Assembly: GCF_000513855.1 (NCBI RefSeq)
Contig: NZ_KI911318.1
Location: 452,087-516,086, forward strand
Reading direction: 5' to 3'
From: Desulfurococcus amylolyticus Z-533
GTDB taxonomy: Archaea; Thermoproteota; Thermoprotei_A; Sulfolobales; Desulfurococcaceae
DNA: 64,000 nt
Below, one piece after another: positions 50,889 to 61,042 of this stretch (position 1 is the stretch's first letter; each line of letters opens with the position of its first letter). The notes under the pieces are model-generated. The model was given only the letters and a program-made list of their open reading frames with translations. It had not been told where the DNA came from and did not search any database. Position numbers and translations under genes: made by a program.

Positions 50889-52766
50889 CTATCGTGGATT
50901 CGATGGTATGGATGGATATATCTCGATCTCCTTGATGAAGCTAGAGATAATGTATGAATCGGATTGAATCACCACTGAGAACGGTATTAACCCCACTTCG
51001 CCCACAGTGATCTCTACTGGTATGCTTGTAGATGTCCTACCCGGGGTCTCAAATTCCTTCCAACTAACACAGTTCCTGCTTGGACAGGATACTTTAACAA
51101 TGGCTTTAACAGGGGTTTCCAGGGTATTCATGACCTCCACGATAAGTGTGAAAGGCGTGTTTGACATCGGTTTTCCAGGTATTTTAATATCCTTTATCTG
51201 GATGCCCTTTAATCTCTCATCTATATACCTCAGTGACTCGTTTAACCATGTCTTTATGATTTTAGGTGACCAGAACTCTGCCCACCAGTAATCGCTATCA
51301 AGGGCATGCCATAACGCCCATCTAGCCTTCTCACTATAAGGATCTCTTCCCTTAACCAGCGATTCATACGCCCTTATCTTCATATAGGCGTCAACTACTT
51401 TAAGCCAGTATTCCTCATGTTCTTCTTTTTCCCCTCTCCACTTCCTGAACGTACAAAGCCATGTATTAGTAGGGATCTTCATAAGTATACGTGTTGCAGG
51501 TAACTCCTCATATACCTCCCTCAGATTAGCCAACCTTAACACACCTTCATCGCTCAGGGATTCCAGGAACAATAATAGTTTATCAAAGTACAATGCTGTT
51601 AAAGGTGGATTACTTGCGAAAACCATCCAATTCTCACCATCTAGTGCAAGGGTTAGCATCCTACCTGGTATCCCCATGATCTTCCTGGCTATGAGAAGTG
51701 ATACCTCATATGCGTTTCTCCAAGCGTGGGCCTCGCTCGTGAAATTGTTTTTAAAGCTTAATACATCGCTTAACTCATGGTCCCTAAAGTACACTACTAT
51801 GTGTTTCCCGCTATCTTTATTTAAAGCAACATATGGTTCGTAGCTAGTGGTTTTCTCTCCTTCAGCTATCTCGAAATGACATTTATCATCTAGAATAGTA
51901 TACTCTATCCCGTTATCATAGTAAACATCTATCATCTTCATCGAGAAAGCCATCTCAGGAGTCCATGCTCCAAGCGGTGTTATCCCCAATACCTCCCTTG
52001 TAACAGATACCCCATACTTTACTTCGTCCCGTACTATATCGCTTAGCCCGAGTACATCTACTAGGAAACCACCTATTGTATGGGCATAGATACTAGTTAG
52101 CACATCTATCTGGCCCCGTTTATATGCATCCTTATACATATTCATGGTTTCCTCTATCAACTTAGCTTTCTCGCTACCAGGCTCAATCTTTTCCCCGGTT
52201 GCGAAGACTACGCCATGCTTAACAGCAGTGTCCCACTGCTTAATCAAGCTCGGACTCAGATTATAGGTTGCATGGTAGTCACGATGCTTCTGAAGCATTT
52301 GTGCATGATACCTGTAGGGTGCATCACCATATGGCTTAAGGGAACTACCATATGTATAGATAAATGCCCATGGTCCATGAATCGCGCCATCGGGTAGGTA
52401 ATTCGGGGCTTGGTGGTGATGCCATACAAGTGCCAGGTTTTTCGGCTTAGATTTCTCCTCGGCATCATATACCATGTATGTTAATTCATCCACTACGATA
52501 TCCCCTATCTTCAGGTAGACCTTGTATATGCCTGGACTGCTCGGCGTGTCGTAAGGTATTATGCCGGCTATTAAGGAGCCCCCTACAGTGATGTCCCCGT
52601 CGAAGATGGCTTTCTCATCATCATACACCATGACATGCATTTTTCTTTCTCCGCTACCTGATACGAGGACATGTATTTTCGCTTCTTCACCGGGTTTTAG
52701 AACCGGTTTATTAAGGATTAAATACGCCTCTATATCACGTATTTTCCTGGGAGGTATAAGCGACAT
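50889..52766 (-). CDS. GH57 family glycosidase with N- and C-terminal beta domains
   Basis: 625 residues. The first 100 (PVLKPGEEAKIHVLVSGSG) and last 100 form beta-sandwich modules. The GH57 barrel starts LALVWHHHQAPNYL (motif 1), with nucleophile glutamate in GAWTPEMAFS (near residue 270) and acid/base aspartate in LALDGENWMVF (near 375). It resembles the amylopullulanase/glucanotransferase branch rather than branching enzymes. No signal peptide, so it acts in the cytoplasm on glycogen or maltodextrins. Last gene of the glycogen operon. Confidence 0.85.
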   Translation of the reverse strand: MSLIPPRKIRDIEAYLILNKPVLKPGEEAKIHVLVSGSGERKMHVMVYDDEKAIFDGDITVGGSLIAGIIPYDTPSSPGIYKVYLKIGDIVVDELTYMVYDAEEKSKPKNLALVWHHHQAPNYLPDGAIHGPWAFIYTYGSSLKPYGDAPYRYHAQMLQKHRDYHATYNLSPSLIKQWDTAVKHGVVFATGEKIEPGSEKAKLIEETMNMYKDAYKRGQIDVLTSIYAHTIGGFLVDVLGLSDIVRDEVKYGVSVTREVLGITPLGAWTPEMAFSMKMIDVYYDNGIEYTILDDKCHFEIAEGEKTTSYEPYVALNKDSGKHIVVYFRDHELSDVLSFKNNFTSEAHAWRNAYEVSLLIARKIMGIPGRMLTLALDGENWMVFASNPPLTALYFDKLLLFLESLSDEGVLRLANLREVYEELPATRILMKIPTNTWLCTFRKWRGEKEEHEEYWLKVVDAYMKIRAYESLVKGRDPYSEKARWALWHALDSDYWWAEFWSPKIIKTWLNESLRYIDERLKGIQIKDIKIPGKPMSNTPFTLIVEVMNTLETPVKAIVKVSCPSRNCVSWKEFETPGRTSTSIPVEITVGEVGLIPFSVVIQSDSYIISSFIKEIEIYPSIPSNPR

Positions 52767-52779
52767 ATCGATCCCACTG

Positions 52780-54318
52780 CTACAATGCGTCTCTGCCTCC
52801 AGCCTGACTCTTAATACTCGTATATATCTTGATTAGCTTATCGGCCGAACTACTCCATGAGAACTGTTTGGAATGTTCCACGCATCTCCTCCTGAACACA
52901 ACTGATCTCTCCCTGTCTTCAACTATTTCGAGAACAGTCTTCACGGCATCGATCATTCCATCTACATCAAGTGGGGGGAACAGTGCACCCGTTCCATCTA
53001 GGCTATACATCCTCACATCCTTGATGAGGTCTCTGAACCCGCCTGTATTAGATGCAGCAACAGGTGTACCTGAGGACAAAGCCTCTAATACCACTAGTCC
53101 GAATGGCTCATACCTGCTTGCTGCTAGAAAGACTGAAGCGGCATAATACAGCATTAAATAGTGTTCGTGGTCAATATATCCTGGTAGAATCCTCAGGTTA
53201 TCCGGGAACAATAATTGGTACTCTATGATCTCCCTTAACAACTCCTCTGTACCGCTTACAGGGATCACCGCTAAGACGACTCTAGTCCGTGGTACTTCTA
53301 CTAAGAGCTTATCCATCGATTTAAGCAGTAGGTCTATGCCTTTTTGTCTCGTGGATCTACCTGTGAGCAATATTAATGGTCCATCTTGTTTGAATGGCGA
53401 ACTAATTGATACCCCGTATTTATCGATGAGCCTGTTAATGACATCTCTTAAATAGGGATCAGGGTTTTCAACGTTGATTAGCCTTAATTCTTCCCTAAGC
53501 ATCTTATCCCTGACTAACCTACGTGCTTCATAGCTGAAGGGATCCCTGTCACCAATATACTTCGACACTGTATCCAGGACCGTGCTCCAGGTCCATGTTG
53601 ATGCATTAAACACATAGTCTACTCTATCAGCATTATCCAGACCTACATATCTCACAACGTCTCTAGTATATCCTTTACTAACTACTATAACCCTATCGCT
53701 TGTCAACGCGGCCAGCTTCTCGATCCAGCCGCCTGATGCATAATAATATTCCTCGAACGACTTAATCCCTAGCTTGCCGCGGACATGGTCATTACTCCAT
53801 ATGTTCAACCCCCTGGTGATCTCTTGGAGATCCATGAATCCATGTGAAAGCAGATGCACATGGTATACTATACCTATAGGTGTACCCCTCCTAGTTGATT
53901 CAAGGTTGATGGCGAGAAGCGCTGGATAGCTGTGCCAATCGTGTCCATGGACTATGTCGGGTATCTCTCCTTCTCCAACTATTTGATTAAAGTACTCCCT
54001 GATCACCCTTGCGAAAACAAGGCTCTTCGAGACAAGGTTTGAAGAGTAAACCAGGGGATCCTCTAGTATACCGCCGGAGACTATATAGTGTTTCACTGGT
54101 GCATTATACTCTAGTATAGAGTACTCAACGCCGTTGATACTGGTTTTAAAAACCTCCCTTTTAAATCCCTTATTGGTTTTAAGGCCATGGCTCGGCGTAT
54201 ATATTTCGACGTCGATACCTTTCTCTACTAGTGCATTAGCGAGCCTTGGTGGTACTTCGGCTAGTCCTCCCACCTTCCTAGTATATATTGATTCAAACGT
54301 GAACATCCATGCTTTCAA
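52780..54318 (-). CDS. glgA: Glycogen synthase, GT5 family
   Basis: 512 residues. The N-terminal domain has the GT5 signature YTRKVGGLAEVPPRLANAL with the acceptor-side lysine, and HGHDWHSYPALLAINL. The C-terminal domain has LTGRSTRQKGIDLLL and the nucleotide-sugar motif ASRYEPFGLVVLEALSSGTP (the E-x7-E pair). TTG 54318 is chosen because GGAGGGTG lies 8 nt before it and it gives MKAWMFTFE; GTG 54336 shares a base with the upstream stop. It elongates alpha-1,4-glucan from UDP- or ADP-glucose. Confidence 0.92.
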   Translation of the reverse strand: MKAWMFTFESIYTRKVGGLAEVPPRLANALVEKGIDVEIYTPSHGLKTNKGFKREVFKTSINGVEYSILEYNAPVKHYIVSGGILEDPLVYSSNLVSKSLVFARVIREYFNQIVGEGEIPDIVHGHDWHSYPALLAINLESTRRGTPIGIVYHVHLLSHGFMDLQEITRGLNIWSNDHVRGKLGIKSFEEYYYASGGWIEKLAALTSDRVIVVSKGYTRDVVRYVGLDNADRVDYVFNASTWTWSTVLDTVSKYIGDRDPFSYEARRLVRDKMLREELRLINVENPDPYLRDVINRLIDKYGVSISSPFKQDGPLILLTGRSTRQKGIDLLLKSMDKLLVEVPRTRVVLAVIPVSGTEELLREIIEYQLLFPDNLRILPGYIDHEHYLMLYYAASVFLAASRYEPFGLVVLEALSSGTPVAASNTGGFRDLIKDVRMYSLDGTGALFPPLDVDGMIDAVKTVLEIVEDRERSVVFRRRCVEHSKQFSWSSSADKLIKIYTSIKSQAGGRDAL

Positions 54319-54335
54319 GCTGAAAGCACCCTCCA

Positions 54336-56267
54336 CTATATTTCCAGGATCCAGGATATACTTGTCTCATATTCCTCACCAGGTTTCAATGAGAGCTGTT
54401 CCACGAACATTATTGCCAGACCCTGTGGTATCTCCATAAATCCTTTCTCGGTTCTAGAGTATGATGAGAGCTGGGCAACCCATACCTCGTGATGAGTATT
54501 ACTCTCTAACCTTATGCCTGGGTAGACGGGGGATTTTATAGTTATTCTCTCGGTGCTGAATACCCCTCCCTCACTTACATCTCTGCTTACGCCGTTTACG
54601 GTGTAGTATGGTTTCGCCTCGTTCTCTCTATCTATCTTCCATGCAACATGGTACTCTATGCCTAATTTAGCCGTGAACTCTCTATCACCGATGTTTCTAA
54701 CCCTGAACAACGTGGTGTGACCATTGCTTGTTAAACGCACCATTTTTTCCGCTGCAACCATTACTGGTGGACTGCCATACTGGTAGAACCCGCCTAGGGC
54801 TCTTAGAACAACCTCTCCTTCCTCTCCTGAGGCTACATGGTAGTTCTTTAACGCTAGATCGCTCATGTCTTTAAACGGCGTATTGTTTATCCAGTCGTAG
54901 AGACCTGTATCCGGGCTCCATAGATGTAGCCTCCAGCTCACCCTTCTATACCAGTCTGGATTGAATCCAGGTTTATTTAGGTATGGCTCACCGTATCTTG
55001 TCATAGTGTCCTGTAGATTATGCTCGAACCCCTTGATTTTCACATCGTACTCGAAGAGTGCCCCGCCATCACTTGGCTTTATATATAGGTTTTGCATCGG
55101 TGTCTCAAGTAATAGTTCTGATAAGCCATCATAGTCGAAATCTACCATTATCTTTCTGAAGTCCTCGCCGCTGAAGTAATTACTTTTCTCCTCAGCCCAC
55201 CTCTCAACCTTGAGGAGTTTCTCATATATTGCCTGCCTCAAGTGCGCCAGATACACGCCTCCAAATAATCCATGCCAGTATGCATCATTACACTGTGCAA
55301 GGAGATACTCTACTCTTAGCTCTCTAGGTAAATCACCAGCTTTCTCCAGCTTCTTTTTAACCCATAACATCTTCTTATGCATGTTGTCTGCTTCCTTGTA
55401 CTTCACCAGGAAGTTTCTGAAGAAACCTCTGCTCCACTCAAGCATTTTATCATAGCTCCCAGTATCGAGGTATAGTAATCCTTTAACCCCGTATTCACTA
55501 AGATATTCGCTTGGATGGATCATAGATACCCTGTTACGGGTTCTCCTCATCAAGTCTAGGAATGCGTAGAGCCAGCTTCTACTATGTCCCGAGTCCATCC
55601 ACTCCCCAAACTTCTCCGCGTCACTACCCCATAAGATGAGCCTCGCTGGATCACCCTCCTTTATCTTACCGATAAGGTACTCGAGGACCCTCTGCGGTGG
55701 TTCCCAGGGCAGAATATACCTTATCCCAGCATCTATGAAGAAGACCCTTACTACTTGTCCACTATCCTCAGTGATCCACGAGTAATAAGCCAGGTCGTGG
55801 GGGTACCCTGTCTTGGTTAAGGTTGAGTCATCTATGAACACGTACTCTAATCCAAGCCTCCCTATAACCTCAGGTAAATGCGGCTCCCATATTCTTTCAG
55901 GTATCCATAGACCCCTCGGCTTAAAGCCCGAGAGCTCCTCAAATATCTTAATGTACTCCCTTATCTGGTATTCCCTGTCGTCCCTCGGTATTATAGGCAG
56001 TATTGACTCGCCAATACTACCAGCCATGAATTCAAGTGAGCCTAGATCGCCTAGTTTAAAGACTTCTTCAAGCCATTCAGGGTGGTTTTTAGCTAAGTAG
56101 AGTAGGAGGGGGCCACTTATATGTATCGTGAACTTCAGGTCGGAAAAGGACTTGAAGACATCTAGTAATAATTTATAGCTGTTTTCAAATATCTTTTCAT
56201 TTATCCTCTTTAACTGGCCGGTGGGCTGATGGAAGTGAAGTGCAAATATGAAGTTTACCTTTGACAT
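54336..56267 (-). CDS. GH57 4-alpha-glucanotransferase / alpha-amylase
   Basis: 643 residues, close in length to the Thermococcus GH57 glucanotransferase. Motifs: FALHFHQPTGQL, GLWIPERIWEPHLP with the nucleophile glutamate (near residue 130), LWGSDAEKFGEW with the aspartate acid/base (near 220), and a C-terminal beta domain (GYPGIRLE-like SPVYPGIRLESNTHHEVWV). It reshuffles maltodextrins during glycogen turnover. ATG 56267 with AGGTGGT upstream is preferred to GTG 56276. Confidence 0.9.
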   Translation of the reverse strand: MSKVNFIFALHFHQPTGQLKRINEKIFENSYKLLLDVFKSFSDLKFTIHISGPLLLYLAKNHPEWLEEVFKLGDLGSLEFMAGSIGESILPIIPRDDREYQIREYIKIFEELSGFKPRGLWIPERIWEPHLPEVIGRLGLEYVFIDDSTLTKTGYPHDLAYYSWITEDSGQVVRVFFIDAGIRYILPWEPPQRVLEYLIGKIKEGDPARLILWGSDAEKFGEWMDSGHSRSWLYAFLDLMRRTRNRVSMIHPSEYLSEYGVKGLLYLDTGSYDKMLEWSRGFFRNFLVKYKEADNMHKKMLWVKKKLEKAGDLPRELRVEYLLAQCNDAYWHGLFGGVYLAHLRQAIYEKLLKVERWAEEKSNYFSGEDFRKIMVDFDYDGLSELLLETPMQNLYIKPSDGGALFEYDVKIKGFEHNLQDTMTRYGEPYLNKPGFNPDWYRRVSWRLHLWSPDTGLYDWINNTPFKDMSDLALKNYHVASGEEGEVVLRALGGFYQYGSPPVMVAAEKMVRLTSNGHTTLFRVRNIGDREFTAKLGIEYHVAWKIDRENEAKPYYTVNGVSRDVSEGGVFSTERITIKSPVYPGIRLESNTHHEVWVAQLSSYSRTEKGFMEIPQGLAIMFVEQLSLKPGEEYETSISWILEI

Positions 56268-56276
56268 ATATACCAC

Positions 56277-57830
56277 CTACTCGATTATTTCCAAGAGCAG
56301 TTTCTTAAGTGTTGAGATAAGCTCGCTATATGAAATAATGTTTTCACGTAGCCTCCTCAATTCTTCTACAACGTCTCCAAGACCAAATATGTTAAGTAGC
56401 CATGCATCGATGTCCCCTTTGTTGAAGTGATATAGAAGTGATTCGGGCGGCACTTTCTCGATCACCTCGATGAATTCCCTTATAGAGTGAGCTACTAAAC
56501 CAGTGTGCTCACCGGTTGGCAGTGTGAAGTGGAATGCCTTGTTATCCGGTAATACTAGTCTACCAAGTACACTCTTTCTATTCGCCTCGATTTCACGCCT
56601 CACCGCTTCAACAAGGACTCCCAAGGCCTCCATGAATAACCCGTATGCTATATTGGCGTTCTTGTATGGTGAGAAATATGAGTGAACCTCGCCAATTGAC
56701 CCAAACTTGGTAGCCATATAGTAAACATGATCGCTTATCGTGAGCAGCTTCCACAGCCTCGTGATCTCAGGCTTGTTCACAGCTTTTATAAACGGCCTGA
56801 TAGCTGCAAGCGCATTATATGCTTCACGCTGTATCTCGTTTCCCAGCCAAGCACTTAAATCCCTTTCATCAGCCCAGCTTATAGAGGACCATGGAGGTAC
56901 ATCTATCACGTCTCTAACCGGGTATCTCTCAACTACTTCACCAGGTGTTGAGAAGTAGAGGTGCCCGTACTTCAATACTTCACCAGGCAACCACCTAAGA
57001 AACTCGTGTATACCTGTCTCAGGCCAGTGATGCTCTCCGAAGGTTTCATAGTCTACGGCGATGAATATTACATCGCCCGGTGTGGAGGCCAGCCACGAAG
57101 CATACTTGTCGGCGGTCAATGGATATTGATCCCATTTCCTATCACTGAACCTGAAGCCGACATCATCGCTTAGCCTGTAGTTCCTTGTTAAAACCCTTAT
57201 ATTACATCCAAAAGCCTTATATACGTAGTTAGGGCTTCTCCACCCGAGAACCCGGTCCACGCCCTCCGTTAACACTGCCTTATAGCCCTCGGAGTCGAAG
57301 AGGCAGGCTATATCGTTGTTATATGTGAACTCTGTGTTCTCGATTGAAACAGGCTTGAAGCCTATAGTCTCCTCAATTATCCTTCTGTGTTCACGTATCT
57401 GTTCTCTGAGTTCTTCAAACCCATAGTAGGGTAGGAATGCCGCCATGCTGTGGTAGTATGTCTGCTCAATGAATTCAATCCTACCCGTCTCAGCTAGTTT
57501 CCTGAATAAATCAACTACATCAGGCCTCCACTTCTCAGCCTGCTCTATGAATACACCGCTTATGCTGAAGCTGGCCTTGAACTCCTTAGAAGTATCCATG
57601 TATCTCTTCACGTTCTCAAGTATTATCTGTGTAGCAGGTACATAGCATCTATGGGCTGCTCTCTCAATAACAAGCCTGTTAAGCTCGTTATCGAAGACTG
57701 TGTCCTCGAGATCTTTTAACTCAAGTCTACCGCTCAATGCTTTTTCAAGCAGTATTGAGTGAAGATTTCTCCTTAACCTATATGGTTGATGGACCTCGAA
57801 CATTAAGACTATATCGGTCAAATAATCCAC
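56277..57830 (-). CDS. GH57 alpha-amylase-like enzyme with C-terminal DUF5752-like domain
   Basis: 517 residues. The barrel has LMFEVHQPYRL, SFSISGVFIEQ, nucleophile glutamate in ENTEFTYNNDIA and acid/base aspartate in AVDYETFGEHHWPETGI, matching the archaeal GH57 alpha-amylase group. The last 100 residues (FHFTLPTGEHTGLVAHSIRE...YHFNKGDIDAWLLNIFG) form a separate helical domain that recurs in archaeal sugar-metabolism genes. The GTG start at 57830 overlaps the maltokinase gene by 13 bp, so the genes are coupled. Confidence 0.87.
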   Translation of the reverse strand: MDYLTDIVLMFEVHQPYRLRRNLHSILLEKALSGRLELKDLEDTVFDNELNRLVIERAAHRCYVPATQIILENVKRYMDTSKEFKASFSISGVFIEQAEKWRPDVVDLFRKLAETGRIEFIEQTYYHSMAAFLPYYGFEELREQIREHRRIIEETIGFKPVSIENTEFTYNNDIACLFDSEGYKAVLTEGVDRVLGWRSPNYVYKAFGCNIRVLTRNYRLSDDVGFRFSDRKWDQYPLTADKYASWLASTPGDVIFIAVDYETFGEHHWPETGIHEFLRWLPGEVLKYGHLYFSTPGEVVERYPVRDVIDVPPWSSISWADERDLSAWLGNEIQREAYNALAAIRPFIKAVNKPEITRLWKLLTISDHVYYMATKFGSIGEVHSYFSPYKNANIAYGLFMEALGVLVEAVRREIEANRKSVLGRLVLPDNKAFHFTLPTGEHTGLVAHSIREFIEVIEKVPPESLLYHFNKGDIDAWLLNIFGLGDVVEELRRLRENIISYSELISTLKKLLLEIIE

Positions 57831-59221
57831 CCCCTATAGATCCTGCTTGCTTCATATAAGCCGGCTATAGGTATGGAGACCCAGTTGGGCCTATAGAGGG
57901 ACTCATAGTAGACCTCGTAAACAGCCCTCTCAATGATCCATGGGTAAAGGAGCCTCCCTATCTCGGAGACCATTTTATCCCTAGGTACTCCAAGTAGTTT
58001 ACTTGAGTCGATATCCATTGAGTAGGAGTAAACCATTGCCTTTACATGGTTAAGCCTCCACTTAGTAGAAGGATCATCCTCGATCATTAAACGTGAAACC
58101 TCATCCTGGCTTCTACCACTGTAATGCATTATCGCGGCGTGTGAGAGATAGTGGAAGCTCCTTATCATCGACGCCACATCCCTTGTCACAGGCTCCTTTG
58201 ACAGTCTCTCCTCGATACTCCTACCAGGCTCCCCCTCGAAGTCAACTATGATGAAGTCCTCCGCTATGTTTTTAACATATATCATCTGCCCAAGATGCAA
58301 GTCTTGATGTATCCTAGCCTTCAATAAACCATTGTAGACCTCAAGCAGTGATATGGCATCCTCCACTATGTCCCGGGCCTTCTCAAGCATGCCACGCCAG
58401 TAATCCAGTTCCCCTGTATTTATCTCATCCAATCTCTTCAGGCTTCCTGAGTACATTTTCTCGATGCGTGAACACCACTGTTTAATATCACTACTTGAAG
58501 CCGGCTCAACGCTGAAGAAGCCTTCACTATCCTTATTCAAGGCTTTGTGAAGACCTGAAATAATAATACCGAGCTTCGAGGCGAGCCCGAGCCTAGACCC
58601 ACGAACCTTACTACCCAAGTACTCTAATAATGCGTTGTAGAAGGGATAGCCGCCATCACCGGCCCCCTCTACATACCTTGAAAGTACACCGGTGGTCATA
58701 TCCTTATACTTCAAGAACGCAATAATCTCGGGGATGTGAGCGTACTTCTCTTCAGTAAGTTTCCTCAACATCTGTGCCTCAATGTTGACCACCGGTATTA
58801 CTCTATAGCTTTTTAAAACAAGCTTGCCGCCATTTTCCGCCTCATATAGGGTAACCGAGTTCGTTGACTCAAACGTGAGGGGTTTAGCCTTAACTATCTT
58901 GGGTAGCTTATTCGACCTGTGATACTCTATCGAGACACCTTGAATCATACTTATGAGGTCCATGTAGGAGGAAAGATACTCTGCCTCTACATAACATTCA
59001 TTATCGAGACAGAATCCACGTGACTCCAAACCCCCTGGCAGATCACTGACTTTCGCCAGGGGTAAGTGAAAAAATATGTCTCCTGATCTAAAAAATAATA
59101 GCAATACGTTACCGTAGTTTACCTCGTCCACGACCTCTACATTTACCCTGGTATTCTTCCAGGGCCACCACCTGGCCTGGGGAAGATAGCTGCCTATGAT
59201 GTGCTCGAATAGCTTATCCAT
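57818..59221 (-). CDS. Maltokinase-like protein (Mak/Pep2 family)
   Basis: 467 residues. The catalytic kinase loop RIHQDLHLGQ, the metal-binding DFEGEPGRSIEERLSK and TRDVASMIRSFHY reproduce the maltokinase signature known from actinobacteria, where Mak phosphorylates maltose to maltose-1-phosphate for the GlgE route. The N-terminal IIGSYLPQARWW also fits the Mak cap domain. No GlgE or TreS gene lies in the window, so the product may feed a different glucan synthesis step. It is the second gene of the operon after the regulator. Confidence 0.85.
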   Translation of the reverse strand: MDKLFEHIIGSYLPQARWWPWKNTRVNVEVVDEVNYGNVLLLFFRSGDIFFHLPLAKVSDLPGGLESRGFCLDNECYVEAEYLSSYMDLISMIQGVSIEYHRSNKLPKIVKAKPLTFESTNSVTLYEAENGGKLVLKSYRVIPVVNIEAQMLRKLTEEKYAHIPEIIAFLKYKDMTTGVLSRYVEGAGDGGYPFYNALLEYLGSKVRGSRLGLASKLGIIISGLHKALNKDSEGFFSVEPASSSDIKQWCSRIEKMYSGSLKRLDEINTGELDYWRGMLEKARDIVEDAISLLEVYNGLLKARIHQDLHLGQMIYVKNIAEDFIIVDFEGEPGRSIEERLSKEPVTRDVASMIRSFHYLSHAAIMHYSGRSQDEVSRLMIEDDPSTKWRLNHVKAMVYSYSMDIDSSKLLGVPRDKMVSEIGRLLYPWIIERAVYEVYYESLYRPNWVSIPIAGLYEASRIYRGWII

Positions 59222-59235
59222 TTTAAACGCCTATT

Positions 59236-59721
59236 CTAACCCTCTATGGTTTTCAATATCATGGATAAATATTCTCTCAAGTCATCCACGTTTTTAACAA
59301 TGTTGTTTTCGAGTAGATAGACCAAATACTCGTCACCAATAGATGTCTTAACCCATTCAATAAGGTATTTCCTCACATGTTCATCCAGTATCTTTTTATC
59401 TACAAGTTCATTCTCTATTATAGCTAGTAACTGCCTGTAGTTCTTGAAGCTCAGGGGCACTATATTGCCGCTAAATGGATCGGTCACTATGTAGGGGGAG
59501 GCCTCTTTTCTTGATTTAACTACTTCAAGCGCTTTCTTGAACTTTACCCCTACCGGTGTAAGTAAGTATAATCCATCCCTGGATTCAACAAGGCCTTTTT
59601 CCTCGAGTTCCCTGAGGTATCTTTTAATAGTTCTAGGCGAGATACCCATCCTGGATGCAAGCTCGTGAATCGTGACCCCTTTCTCATCTATGAATTCCAC
59701 TAGTTTAATATTTTCACCCAT
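59236..59721 (-). CDS. Winged-helix regulator of the glycogen operon
   Basis: 161 residues. The N-terminal winged helix has EKGVTIHELASRMGISPRT as helix-turn-helix and LEEKGLVESRDGLYLLTPVG as wing (residues 10-58). The helical C-terminal part may sense a ligand or dimerise. It starts the five-enzyme glycogen operon and ends 14 bp before the maltokinase gene, so it probably controls its own operon. An upstream AAATATATAAACC (about 59753-59765) can act as TATA when read on the minus strand. Confidence 0.72.
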   Translation of the reverse strand: MGENIKLVEFIDEKGVTIHELASRMGISPRTIKRYLRELEEKGLVESRDGLYLLTPVGVKFKKALEVVKSRKEASPYIVTDPFSGNIVPLSFKNYRQLLAIIENELVDKKILDEHVRKYLIEWVKTSIGDEYLVYLLENNIVKNVDDLREYLSMILKTIEG

Positions 59722-59770
59722 ATATTTCGCCTAAAAATTATCTAACTTTCCCTAAATATATAAACCTGTA

Positions 59771-61042
59771 TCAATATTCCGCTAGTAACAGTTTTTCCTT
59801 GTCTAAAAATCTTATTGATATAATCATTGAAATAAGTGAAGCAAGTAAGAGTACGGTGAGGCTTACTGCAACCATTAACATCCTACCATATATATACCCC
59901 TGTATCACCAGAATGCTGTGAGTGTAGGGTATAAGCATTAAGGGATATAGTATCGATGCTGGGAGCTTAGGGAAGTCAATCATCCAGCCAACTATGAAGA
60001 ATATCACTCCAAGCGATGTCACGATCCCAGCTATATTACTGGCGCTCCTCAACCCCCGTGTCCTAGCTATGAAGGGTGTTGCAATCGATATTGATACCAG
60101 TATTGTTAGGAAGGTTGTAGCTATATGTAGGAATATCAGCACTGGATCCATTACTATGAATATGCTGCCGCCGAGAGCCATTATCAATAGGATGAAGTAC
60201 GCTAGTATCCCACCTAGATCCGCTAGAGATGCAAGTACTCCGAGAAATGACGCCACCAACAGCTTCGAGGAGAATATTTCGGTGATGGATGCCGGGCTGG
60301 TTAGTAGCATTTCAATAGTCTTCCTCTCCCGCTCCCCAATTATCCCATCAATCACGTATGATGAAGCCGGGGTTACAACGAATGCGAAGCTTAACACTAG
60401 TAGGCGGGCTATAATACTCTTCAATTCCTCTTCAGCCCCCACTGTTGAACCTATAGGTGATACAAGCGTTACTGTTCCAACTACAACGGGGTCTCTCAGT
60501 GCATTAACATCAAAGGTTTCCAAACCTGCTAGCTTAGCAAGGGAGTCGAGTTTCTCTCTTGAAAGCTGTGAGGATAAGTAGCCTATATACCCCCTTACCA
60601 AACCTTCTGCTTGTTCAGCTGCACGAACATTAGCCCTCCTAATGATCTCTATTGATGCAACTCTGTCAATACTTGTAGCATTCTCCGAGAACCCTTTCGG
60701 TATAATTATTATTAAATCAATGCTTGAATTCCGTAGTGCATACTCTCTATTACTGTACTGGTATACGTTTAACCCGGATCTAGCAAGGTACTCTCTTACA
60801 TCTTCCACTAGCTTGCTGGATGACACCGTTATATTCAATACTGGAGACGTATACGATGTGGAATCCTCATCGATCACGGCTATATTCACTGGTTGCTGGG
60901 TCATCAGGGTGAATGTGAGTAAACCTATAAGTGGTAGTGAGATCAATGGTAGGAGGAACGTGGTTAACAGGGTCTTCTTATCCCTTGATAACTCCTTCAA
61001 CTCCTTCCACAGTATCACCTTAATCATCTCGTTCCGCATCAT
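59771..61042 (-). CDS. ABC-2 type exporter permease (NatB-like)
   Basis: 423 residues. A membrane helix near residues 25-46 is followed by a roughly 150-residue external domain (VNIAVIDEDSTSYTSP...) and six helices in the C-terminal half, with ASSYVIDGIIGERERKTIEMLLTSP typical of the COG1668 sodium/drug exporter group. ATG 61042 overlaps the ATPase stop by ATGA. The exported substrate is unknown (sodium, lipid or antibiotic). Confidence 0.85.
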   Translation of the reverse strand: MMRNEMIKVILWKELKELSRDKKTLLTTFLLPLISLPLIGLLTFTLMTQQPVNIAVIDEDSTSYTSPVLNITVSSSKLVEDVREYLARSGLNVYQYSNREYALRNSSIDLIIIIPKGFSENATSIDRVASIEIIRRANVRAAEQAEGLVRGYIGYLSSQLSREKLDSLAKLAGLETFDVNALRDPVVVGTVTLVSPIGSTVGAEEELKSIIARLLVLSFAFVVTPASSYVIDGIIGERERKTIEMLLTSPASITEIFSSKLLVASFLGVLASLADLGGILAYFILLIMALGGSIFIVMDPVLIFLHIATTFLTILVSISIATPFIARTRGLRSASNIAGIVTSLGVIFFIVGWMIDFPKLPASILYPLMLIPYTHSILVIQGYIYGRMLMVAVSLTVLLLASLISMIISIRFLDKEKLLLAEY

